From Phoronis ovalis (taxonomy: Eukaryota > Phoronida > Phoronidae), in NCBI GenBank assembly GCA_028565635.1, contig JAOXYB010024180.1, forward strand, positions 1 to 16,277: a DNA stretch of 16,277 bases, in the 5' to 3' direction. The notes beneath the pieces are model-generated. The model was given only the letters and a program-made list of their open reading frames with translations. It was not told the origin of the DNA and did no database searches. Made by a program: the position numbers and the translations under genes. This document shows positions 1 to 10,100 of the stretch, one piece after another (the stretch's first letter is position 1; every line of letters starts with the position of its first letter).

Positions 1-737
1 TACCACAAGCTAAAATTTTGGATTGGGTTCCGCGGCACATCCCCGTAGTCAAAAAACCTTGAGTACCCCCCCGGGGGTACGCTCACGACTGGGAGGAGGT
101 ACTAAAGTTATTTTTATGTGGATTGTGGTACTAGACACTTAATTATGTCCAATTACCGTCAAATTACTCTTAGTGTGAGTAAGTGAGTGAGTGAGTGAGT
201 GAGCGAGAGAGTGAGTGAGTGAATGAGTGAGTGAGTGAGTGAGTGAGTGAGTGAGTGAGTGAGTGAGTGAGTGAGTATCACTTAACAGTCGTTAGATAAA
301 AGTTACATGGTAAGTACCATATAACCGCTTCATTTCCTTTTTTCTTTTTAATAATTTTAATTGTTTAAGAGTACTTTCTTTATTGAACCTCACAAAACAA
401 AAAACAAGAACTACAACTTATATTTCCCCTTATCAAATAACTTTCTTTTTAAAAACACTTGCTGGAACCACAGTCGCTCAAGTGCCTATGTCGTAAATTT
501 TTTTTGTCTAAATTGCTGTATTTTAATATATTTATAAAATTTATTCAAATATGCCCATTCTTAAACACTACTACACGTATGTGCCGTTTGATTTTTTAAA
601 TCCATTTGTCACTAAAATATTTGAAAAATTGTTTAAGAAGCAATAAAATAACATTTTAACTATTTCGAACAGACCTTTAGTTACTGAAAAATATTTGGAC
701 CCACAGTGACTGCATTAATCTTTATTTGTTCCTTTAG
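1..737 (+). other. Intronic sequence of copy 1, upstream of its last MAM exon
   Basis: This stretch is AT-rich and ends in a pyrimidine-rich acceptor (tttgttcctttag) directly before the MAM exon at 738. By analogy with copy 2 it should be part of the intron between the second and third MAM exons; the earlier exons of copy 1 lie left of the window. It contains a GC-rich inverted repeat at 63-80 (arms GTACCCCC and GGGGGTAC) and the GTGA microsatellite. No coding segment with MAM or EGF character was seen on either strand. Confidence 0.6.
174..276. repeat. GTGA tetranucleotide microsatellite
   Basis: About 25 copies of GTGA/TGAG run almost without interruption, with a few variant units (GTAA, GCGA, GAGA, GAAT) in the left half. 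The right half is pure, as expected of a tract still expanding by slippage. It lies in an intron and has no visible coding role. Confidence 0.95.
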
Positions 738-819
738 GTAATCTTTGAAGCATCAAATAATAGAAGCGCGAAACAATCTGGTGGGCATATCTTAGACGAC
801 ATTACGGTAAAGGAATGTG
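738..819 (+). pseudogene. Copy 1 exon: C-terminal part of MAM domain
   Basis: The 82-nt exon is bordered by acceptor tttag and donor G|GTACGG. It encodes 27 codons beginning VIFEASNNRS, with the MAM-typical HILDDITV segment and a final Cys, then one base (phase 1). It aligns without gaps to the exon at 11504-11585 of copy 2. The donor is weaker than the GTAAGT of copy 2 at the same place. No lesion is visible in this exon itself. Confidence 0.85.
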
Positions 820-1206
820 GTACGGAAGATTTATTCTAATATATAGTTCCCTTTAAAAGTGTACAAAAAAATAATACGTAGTGACACGAGATAGTGTGGA
901 AGATGTTGTTTTGAGTTTAAACATTCTTATCTTAGTGTAATAGAAAAAGAAACAAAACTTTTTTGGCTGTGATAAACTAAAATTGATTGAAAACCGCATG
1001 CATGTCATTTGAAATGACTTGTAATATTTGAATCAACACAAATAAACGTTTTTATTACGACCTGAATTGAAATAAAGGCCATAATTAAATCTACTTGAAC
1101 ATTGTATGATTTACTTGCTTATTAGTAAACAACAGGTGAGAAAAATTGCAGAAATTTTTTTCTATTCCATAGTACTGCTAATTTTGTTATTTTTTACCTT
1201 TACCAG
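820..1206 (+). other. Copy 1 intron between MAM and EGF exons
   Basis: This 387-bp AT-rich phase-1 intron runs from GTACGG to a pyrimidine-rich acceptor (ttacctttaccag). The matching intron of copy 2 is about 1.2 kb. No coding or repeat feature was seen in it. Confidence 0.75.
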
Positions 1207-4151
1207 CATGTTCAAGTTCTTCGTGTCATAATAAAGGAATCTGCAAGAACGTCATCATAGCGAATTCAGTGACGTATGTATGTACATGCCAGCCAGGTTT
1301 TACGGGGGATAAATGTGACACAAATACGTCTCCTTGCGCCAGTGCATCTTGTCTAAACAACGCCACATGCATAGATAGTGGAACAAATTACTCATGCGCC
1401 TGCATTCAAGGCTTTTCTGGTCAAAGATGTGAAACAAATATTAATGAGTGCGCATCAAACTCGTGCAAAAACCAAGCTTCATGCGTGGATCTTGTTAATG
1501 GATTTAGGTGTGATTGCTATCCTGGCTACAATGGTAACTTATGCGAAATCAACATAGATGAATGCAAATCAAGTCCCTGTAAAAGTGTATGTATGGTGGC
1601 AGTTGTATTGACCTACCAAACAGCTACAAATGTTTTTGTCCTTCTGGATTTACTGGTAACAATTGTCAAGTTGTGCCAGATCCTTGCTTGAAACTTCCAT
1701 GCAAAAATAACGGTACTTACCAATCAAGCGGAACATTATATACTTGCACGTGTCCTTTAGGCTTCAATGGACAGTACTGTGAAGGGAATATAAACGAGTG
1801 TTCTTCAAACCCTTGCAATAATAACGGATTATGTCAAGATTTACTTAATGGATTTCAGTGTAAATGTATTACTGGAAACGCCGGCAAACTATGTGATGTC
1901 AATATAGATGAATGCAAACCAAATCCTTGCTTAAACAACGGAATTTGCACGGATCGTGTAAACGGATATACTTGTGCATGCATTACGGCATATTCCGGCA
2001 GTAATTGTGAAATTCTAGAATTTTGTTATCAAGCACCATGTCAAAACTACGGTACATGTTAATCAGGGGAGGATTCGTACACGTGTATATGCCCTTCAGG
2101 TGTTACTGGCATTATCTGCGAAACACATACTGACGAGTGTTCTTTGAGCGACCCATGCAAAAATAAAGGAACTTGTCAAGAACGAGTAGATGGATATCAA
2201 TGTCAGTGTGCATTCGGATATACAGGGGCACAATGTGAAACTAATGTAAACGAATGCGATTCAAATCCTTGTAAGAATGGAAATTGTCAAGATCTAGTGG
2301 ATGGATACTACTGTCAATGTTACCCAGGGTTTACAGGGGTAAACTGTAAAACGAATGTGAAACTTATCCTTGTAAACATAATGGTACATGCAAGGATCTC
2401 AAAAACGATTTTTCATGTCAATGCTATACCGGGTTCACAGGCAAGACGTGTGACACAAATATACATGAATACGACTTAAATCCTTGCTCTAATAACGCCA
2501 CATGTACAGACTTGATCGGAGATTTTTATTGCATATGCCTTGACGGCTTTTCTGGAAAGCGTTGCGAAGTTAATATTAACGATTGTTCACCAGGTGTTTG
2601 TTACAACAATGGAACTTGCATAGACTTGATAAATGATTTTGAATGTCTTTGCATAGACAACCTTAACGGTTCTCGATGTAAAACTGATTCAAACATGTGT
2701 CGATCAAATCCGTGCTTGAACAATGGCACCTGTCTAAATTTACCAAATAATTATACTTGCCAGTGTACAGATGCCTACGAAGGATATACCTGTGAAACTG
2801 CAGTGCGCGAAAATCCGTGTGGTTTGGGTCCGTGCAATAATAACGGCATATGCGTTCCGGATTTATTGAACAGAACGTTTACATGCCACTGTTATTTAGG
2901 ATTTTTTGGAGACATGTGCGAGCGTTTAATAAATGAATGTGAAGCCATTCCATGTAAAAACGGAGCACAATGTATCAAAATAGGATTTTATAAATGTATA
3001 TGTCCACCAACTTTCACTGGAATAAATTGCGAATTTACCGTTACTTATACAAATACAACAGATACAAGCGCAGCTACAAAAAAGATAACAGATGACGTCA
3101 CAACTGAAACAATCACAAGAACTGAAAATATAACAACAATAATGGTGACCAACACTGTTCCACATTCTAAAGCGACCACAGCTGAGGAGATTACTGTATT
3201 ACCAAAAAATGGAACGCCAAGCAAATGTTTGTCCTCGACCGCGTCAATAGGAATTACGAAAGTTGAGGAGCTACACGAAACTGCTACAAATACAAAACTG
3301 TCACCACCAACTACGATGACAAATACAAGAACATCTACAAAAACGATAACCGGTAAATCACTAATGAAACAAGCACAAGAACTGAAAATAAATCAACAGA
3401 AATGATGACCAACACTGTACCAGCTTCTCAAGTCACTGCAGCTAAAAAAACTACTAAAGCTGAAAGAACAACAGGCAAAAGTTTATCCTCGCACGTGCCA
3501 ATAGAAATTACAACAATTGAGGAGTTACATGAAACTACCACTAAACTTACAGATGGAAGTTCCGCTGAATCTACGACAACTTTGTATGCTACACGTACTG
3601 CCAAAACTACAGAGGGGACGTCAATACAACAAACGACGCCTTTAGCAATAACAAAAAATTCGAACATCAATTCAACTATTTCTTCAAAGGTAATAAAAAC
3701 AAGCACGAAAGCAACGGAATTTGTCCCAATAACAATCACAATAAACAATGCACCTACATCAATCATTTCAAAAAAATCTGTGATAACTGACAAAACTACT
3801 AGGTGGGCTTTTAGTACAAAACAAACGCCTAAACCGAACATAACCAACATGACGCCCACATTTACATCTGGTGTAACGACATCTGGTGGTCTACAAAAAA
3901 AACCCACAAGCTGAAACTAATGTGCAGACAATTATCATAGCTGGTGCTGCTGGAGGTTTAGCGGTTTTCATTGTAATTATTGTAACTGTGGCCGCTATAA
4001 TTATATGTCGTAAAAGATCAATTAATAGGCAAAAAGAATACGGTGAGTGGCCACTACTAATGATAATGATGAAATGTTAGGTTCGTCACAACACAGTGGC
4101 CTTGCGCGTTCCAATCCTATTTATCAAGAGTACGATGGACATGAAGCATAA
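1207..4151 (+). pseudogene. Copy 1 exon: 16 EGFs, stalk, TM helix, tail (frame-broken)
   Basis: Reading passes through frames 0, 2, 1, 0, 1, 0 (position modulo 3) as the lesions are crossed. The first EGF (about 1207-1328) is complete with six Cys. Later repeats follow the NxNEC...C.DL.NGY.C.C pattern. EGF5 has lost its third Cys (NNGTY, about 1717). An extra EGF absent from copy 2, roughly 2457-2570, has Tyr in place of its first Cys (HEYDLNPC). The stalk (about 3037-3920) contains a tandem duplication of 87 codons. The helix lies about 3930-4005 and the tail ends SNPIYQEYDGHEA at the TAA of 4149-4151, nearly identical to copy 2. The first ~40 bases after the stop are also shared. Confidence 0.88.
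3115..3633 (+). repeat. Tandem duplication inside the copy 1 stalk
   Basis: The segment starting ACAAGAACTGAAAAT at 3115 is repeated from 3375, a period of 260 nt now and 261 nt (87 codons) before the 1-nt loss at 3355-3357. Both units contain the TNTVP, LSS and EELHET landmarks. Copy 2 has this segment once. The right boundary is approximate. Confidence 0.75.
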
Positions 4152-4240
4152 TATAACATTTTCACGGCACGAAAATAAGCCGAGCATTTAACAATCGTTA
4201 TGTCATAATGGTATTTTCAAACTATTCTGTAAATTGTATG

Positions 4241-4590
4241 AAATTTAATTAGCGTTTAATTACACCCTATGAAAATCGTTAGGTACATCCTACAGGAAAA
4301 CTCATTAGATAAAAATTCGGGCTAACTATATTTTTAACAACTAATCAACACTCCCTTAATTGGGTTTTGACCACTTTTAAATTGCACAGGGATTTTGATT
4401 ATATAATCAATTTAGTGTTTTAGCAAATAATTCAAAGATTATTCACAGTATTTACAATTCGGTCAACCCAATGATGGAAGCATCGTGTACTTCTTAAAAA
4501 CGTAGTTAGCTCCAATTTAGATCCGCAGGATTTTGCTGTAGGATGTACCTTATGATTTTTATGAGATGTCATAAAAAATTAATTAAATTT
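4241..4590. mobile_element. Foldback (hairpin MITE-like) element, ~350 bp
   Basis: The two halves are imperfect reverse complements. Anchors sit symmetrically: AAATTTAATTA at 4241-4251 matches TAATTAAATTT at 4580-4590; AGGTACATCCTACAG (about 4281-4295) matches CTGTAGGATGTACCT (about 4536-4550); GCTAACTA near 4321 pairs near 4503-4510; TTGGGTTTTGACC at 4360-4372 pairs with GGTCAACCCAA at 4461-4471. A perfect 16-bp palindrome, TTGATTATATAATCAA, lies near the centre at 4395-4410. No transposase is encoded and no clear target-site duplication was seen. It lies just past the 3' end of copy 1, where similarity with the copy 2 flank stops. It is probably a non-autonomous DNA element; an inverted duplication of local origin is the alternative. 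Confidence 0.75.
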
Positions 4591-6837
4591 TGTGCGTCGC
4601 ATACACAAGTCTAAAATTACCACCATAACATAGCATGAATGTTAAAGTTTCAGAAAACATTTATTTTATATGAAAAAAATGTAATACGGATTTTTCATGA
4701 ATTTTTATTTAAACGGTGACGAGGGTCCAGTTTAGCCTTAACTCAGAAACTCCCCCGACGTCTAGTGCCTCTTAGCGGATAAAGTTTGGTCCGACTTTAT
4801 AAATAACACAATCTAGAACAGGTGCCTGGAACAGTGAGTTCCACAAAATGATTATGTATATTAATCAGATATTATACACACTTGTATAATTAATCCCCGT
4901 AATAATACATGAATAATATACAGTTTATGTATACACAGCTTGATAACAAAAGGGCAATGTAATAGTTTTTGGAGCCATAATCCATTGTTAAGTTAATCAT
5001 GCATTATCTTAAGAACTTTATTGTTTTACAGGCCAAAACAAGATTGGCGTATCCTCAACTATAATTTCCGCTTAGACGCTCGATCCCCCATAAAATTAAC
5101 CTGGCAGGCTAATCATAAATGCTGACTGGACACCCCCTCTACTAAACGGGCATCCAAAGCACTAAATTACATTAACACACAGCAATCCAGGTCTATATAA
5201 CTAAAAAGATGTTTAAAATAAATATGAAAACACTAAAACAACTCTCGTAATTAATATCAATCCTTGACAACTTCGGATGTTGGTCATTCGCAAGATGTAA
5301 TGCACCAGGATTTTAATCATATTTTATCAATCAGATCATCACTACATTCAACATTTGACCTTCATGTGCTTGTACAAGCCTGTATTAGGTTGCACCTCTT
5401 TCTAATGTTGAAAGTGTTAATCTTATAAAAGATAACTATATGTAATCTTCAAGATATATGCTTGCACTAATTAAGTCTACACATCTAAAAATTCAATCAC
5501 GTATAAGCGTAATGTATAACTATTATTTATACTTAATGTTTATATTCGTAAAAACTGAGTATCTCGATCCTCACATTTTGAGATGCAAAATGTCGCATTT
5601 CGAAATTAACGCGTTTTACAAGTTGTTTTTTTATATCACATTAGTAATGTAAAAATAAAAGTTCACTGATCGTGAGTAGTTATCGCTTTAAGCTTTCATT
5701 TTATCAAGTTGCCTACCAGTTTGTGGACGTCATTATTTAAAGGCGCGGCAACCCCAATTTTATCATTGATAATGCAACCCTAGAAATCACCTCAGCATGA
5801 TAGTAAGAGTCAATACTTTATTTTGATACGGTTTGCCAGACGAATTTGAGAATGTATTACCCATGTATTTTGTACAAAACAAATTTACTTTTACATTCCA
5901 CGTCCCATCATAGACATGAAACAAGAAGTTTTTGCATTTTTTGCGCAATGTTTTGAAGATAACAGAAAATCTAGTTCGCCCGAAATATCACGCCATACTG
6001 CCGTTTATACTGAAAGAAAAATGTAACTCTCTATTAAGCTGAAATAAATTAAGAAAATCACGAATAAAAATATAAACACACGTTGCATCGCAGGATTGTA
6101 GCTGAAATGTGCCTGTGAATTATATTTAGTGACTTTACCACTTCGCAATTAGACCCTGTAAAATCTTGACATATTCAACAACTTTATTAGTCAAATTCTA
6201 TTAGGAATTGCGACAGTGAAGGTACCTGAAGCATCCACACCAATACGGAATATAAATATTTTATAACAAAATTTTTTAATTTTCTTGTTTTAAATGAAGC
6301 AATAAGAATTAATTGTTTCACTTAAAAAATATGAACGCCATCATCGCTAACTACAATGCTTACTTTAATTAATAAATATTCAGGGAAGGATTATCATAAA
6401 TTATGAGCATGTTACGAGACGACATTTCTAAAAGATAACCGAGTCCAGTGATTATACATTGTGCAAACTTCAAAATTAATCAAATATATTCGTATATCAG
6501 TGACGCCTTGAGTTGTCTTTATAATTTTCAAGTAACGACATTTGCAGTTTCACAATATCAGAGATAACCATATATAGCGACAAGACGTTGTTTTTAGAAG
6601 CATAGTGTGTAGCTGTTTGCACATTTTATTGAATATTCGGTGGCTGCAGGATTTATTTCTCGCGTACGTAAGTATATAATTATTGTTTTTGGCATGGTGT
6701 TATTACCAGCCAACATACTTGTCGTTATAAATAATAAAAACATATTTGTGATTCTGCATAATATTTTTCCAGTGAGTTTGACAGCTTCTATAAGAAATGA
6801 TGTGAATGTTAACAATTCAATATACGGATAAACATAT
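4591..6837. other. Intergenic DNA, no gene recognised
   Basis: The region is AT-rich with frequent stops in all frames. The longest open stretches (about 60-75 codons, e.g. 5458-5652 and 6640-6831) have biased AT-driven composition, no recognisable motif and no counterpart near the other paralogue. A small hairpin (TGGAAC/GTTCCA) occurs at 4827-4843. No RNA gene was recognised. Confidence 0.6.
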
Positions 6838-6846
6838 TATAAAAAG
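6838..6846 (+). promoter_or_regulatory. Candidate TATA box of copy 2
   Basis: TATAAAAAG, followed by GG, fits the animal TATA consensus and lies 246 bp upstream of the first ATG at 7084. If used, it implies a 5' leader of about 215 nt in the same exon as the signal peptide. In AT-rich DNA such a match can occur by chance, and a further non-coding 5' exon cannot be excluded. Confidence 0.3.
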
Positions 6847-7083
6847 GGTATGTTTTAATTTTAATAAATAATATTCAGTCTGAAATTTGCTACATTTCTT
6901 TTACTGAAAGTTTATTATATTTAGAATATGTTTAACGACAAGAAATATACCCTATCGATATCACAGCGGTACTACGTCAATGTCAGAATATGTGGTGTAA
7001 TTTAAAAGTTTTATCTCAAAAGTCTAGTCTGTTATTTTCATATCTACTAGGTAATTTGGGGATCAAGAAAGCATTTCTTTAAA

Positions 7084-7120
7084 ATGCTCGTACCATGCAT
7101 TTTTCTTCTAATTGTCGTAG
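7084..7120 (+). CDS. Copy 2 exon 1: signal peptide
   Basis: The exon encodes MLVPCIFLLIVV plus one base, ending at donor G|GTTAGT. Joined to exon 2 it reads on as AIPTAS, giving a short hydrophobic core and a small-residue cleavage region near residue 17. The ATG has adenines at -3 and around it (aaaATGc). The exon is short, and its identity rests on hydrophobicity, the phase match to the MAM exon and the donor. The 5' untranslated extent is unknown. Confidence 0.72.
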
Positions 7121-10100
7121 GTTAGTATACCCTTACTTTTATCATATATTCACACTGTAAGAACAAGAGAATCATTTAAAACATTATTTCTTATTCTATT
7201 AGATACGCATTTTTGTTTATTCTACTGCAAACGAATGATATCAGATTCTGAATCAATATAGCTGAAGCAAACATTAAGGCGCTTGACAATAATACAGCAA
7301 CACAATGTAATTTACTAGTTACCATTTACTAGTTATCATTTCTTTGACATTATTTACCATACTTTTACAGCAATACCAACTGCAAGTATGGACTTGGACT
7401 GTAAATTCGACGACGTTAATAAATGTCGTTATACAGTGGAAGATCTTAATCGAGATAGCAAGTTTTTAAAATATACATGGAAATTTGGAAAGCAAAAAGC
7501 GTCTGGAAAAAGAGGGACTGTAGATATAGCCAACGGACCAACAAAAACGGACCATTCTGGAAGTGGTAAGAATTTGGTAAATGTGTTGAAGCACAGAAGA
7601 GAGCTAGAAAAGTATTAAAATGATACTAGGTCTAGCTGTAAAAAACTATTTTAAACAAGTAAAATGGAAGATATTAACGTAACATCACTAAAAGCTTATC
7701 AATTCGACCTGAATCTGAAACTTTTTATTTTTTATGTAATTATCTGTTCATGCTCTGGTTGTTTATATTTGATATATTTACTTACTCATCGCAGTTTTAA
7801 GCACAATGATATGATACATACATTTTCAACCACAATTAGCTTCCTTACAACATGTAACACTGGTTTGTTTAGTTTTGCAATATATGGAAACTGGACTAAG
7901 CCCATGTATAATATGTAAAAAGTGGTGAGTACCGTTCAGCACATCTTCTTATATAAATTTAATGTCATGTTTTGAACAGTTAAATGAAAAGATGACAATG
8001 AAAGTAAACATTTTTGAAAAGGTACCAACTGGAAGAATATTTAAATTTACTTTTTTTATCAGACATATGATTAGATAATAAGTAAGGTGCACATTTTGGG
8101 AATAACTCATTTTTTTTAAAAATGTAACTTTAACACTCGTACTAAGTTTACACGTGGCCAAAATTAACTTCAAATACAGATGTCTAAAACTATTTCTCAG
8201 ATTTTAAAATGTTTGTATCATTCAAAATTTTACGTCACATTTTCATTAGTCTTGATATCTATTCATTCAAGAACAGATATCTAGTGATACAATTCGAAGT
8301 TGTCCAGAACGGTACTAATCGTCTTAAAAATCTAAGATATGCAAGTAAAAAGGTATTAAGAATATTAAGAAATAGGAAAATATATTAGTATAGGGCATTA
8401 AAGTGATATTATCTGGCCCGTTGAAGAAACACAATAAATACCTATGTGAAGAATTTCGACGAGCGTTAAAATAATACTTGACAAAAGAGCTGCTGTGAAT
8501 AGTGACAAGTACCATCATTCCTGTTACGTCAAAGTTATTTAACTGCTGATGAACTTTAATTTACATAAAACCAATTAGCATGGTTTATTAATGCATGCCA
8601 CGATCTTATGAATCCATTTCTATCCTTATACAAACCCTTTTTCATAAAAATGACTTGTCACAATTTTGTGGATTCTATAATGAAAATTGACACTTGTTAC
8701 AATTATCTCAAGTTCTTTTCCTTCCAAGCTCTATTTCAGATCACTGGGATGGTACATTGTCTCTACTTTTGTAGGTTCTATGATGTACGTAAAATCGTCG
8801 CGCTTTAAGGGACTTGCTCAATCAAGATTGGTGTCACCAGTTTCTAATGAACGAGCGTGCTCCCTTCAGTTTTACTATCACATGGGAGGTAAAGACCTTG
8901 GCGACTTTGCTGTATATGTTAACAGCACGGGACACGAAGCAAGAGTTTTTAAAGTAACGGGATCGCAGGGCCCAAACTGGCAACTTGGCGTTATTGATAT
9001 GGAGGCATACACTTCATCGCCCTACCAGGTACTTACAAGCTCTATATGTATGTTTGTAAATAAATAGATAACACTGAGTAATTCAGTTTGTTTACATTTT
9101 TAACGTAGAAAACGATTAACGTATTTAATAATATATCATTTTTAAAAGCTTTTGTTTGTTATTTTCCTAAATTTTCAAAAAGAATGTAAAATTGTAAATC
9201 TAAAATTTCTGTACTGTTTCAATAAATAGATTTTTCTCATGGCTCTTCCATCAGTTGATAAACTCCCTATGCAAACTACCAATCAATTACACTATAAATA
9301 AAGGTTTATATCTGACTTTAAACATTAGGAAATAAAAAACTATAGGAAATTATAGTATACTATATCTCATATCAAAATTTTAAATATAACTTTTTTTATT
9401 TTGAAAAATGTGTAACAATTTCTATAGAATGTACGGTTAGTTTGCATGCATGTACTATGTATAGTATTAGGGGAGTGACCGGAACAGTCATGCATGAGAA
9501 AGGTCGAGTGTCCTTCAACCGAAAACAAAAATTCGAGTTTTTATACACAAAAACACGAAAAATATAATGTTAGTTCTGGCTCCACCTTTGTAACTCCTTT
9601 AAAATGAAAACTAACTAATAAACCAAAGAAAGCTACCTATAGTATATAGCCTAATCAAAAAAGCTCATGTTTGGGATTTTTGTTTTTCTGTCTATTGTAC
9701 TGTTTTTGAAAATCAACAATTACCGCGCCGTTCAAAACAATGATCCCCAATCTACGAAACTGGAACGTATTAGAAGCTGTGAACGCAGAGCAAATTATAT
9801 ATACGCAGTAAGCAATAAATAAATCGTAATAAATGTTATTCTCTAGACTCTCTGTCCCTAATCAACTAAACAGCGAACATACAGTACCCAAATTTAGAAT
9901 TAATTAGTTGGCTTTTTTATTCTAATATACTTACAGAGTCCTAATTTTTATTTCAGCAGGTAGAATAAGCGCTGAACAAAGCTACCAGCTTATTTTTAAT
10001 TTAGTGTCAAGAAACATGCTATTTCCATTTTTAACATCTTAGGCTGCGATCCCACTGAAAATACTCACGAGTACTTTTAGGTTCTACTCATTGTCGGAGC

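Larger units (their letters stand above)
738..4151 (+). pseudogene. Copy 1: disrupted MAM-EGF-mucin-TM receptor gene (3' part)
   Basis: Two exons are visible, 738-819 (end of the MAM domain) and 1207-4151 (EGF repeats, stalk, helix, tail, TAA stop), with an intron at 820-1206. The structure matches copy 2 exon for exon and phase for phase. Against copy 2 the large exon has six breaks: an 8-bp insertion at 1581-1588, a CAA to TAA stop at 2060-2062, a 10-bp deletion near 2352-2358, loss of one A at 3355-3357, gain of one A in the run 3895-3902, and a net +2 (or -1) change at 4053-4059. The fragments restore one another only by changing frame, so no single protein can be read. Two EGF cysteines are also replaced by Tyr. 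It has 16 EGFs where copy 2 has 15. It was once a cell-surface protein; transcription is unknown. Assembly error could explain the A-run indels but not easily the rest. Confidence 0.88.

Noticed and set aside
1269-1691. Separate small EGF proteins at 1269-1691, 1589-2062, 2144-2479 and 2512-3405
   Set aside because: They are consecutive frame-shifted fragments of one ancestral exon, each aligning to consecutive parts of copy 2.
5458-5652. Short intergenic open frames (also 6594-6831 on both strands and 7664-7918 in intron 2)
   Set aside because: About 60-85 codons in AT-rich DNA, with low-complexity composition and no signal, motif or conservation visible.
7388-7618. Small stand-alone 76-residue gene starting at ATG 7388
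   Set aside because: It is MAM exon 2 read past its donor; the ATG is an internal Met and the last 17 codons are intron.
8687-9067. Stand-alone 126-residue open frame
   Set aside because: It contains exon 3 (8775-9028) with intron translated at both ends.
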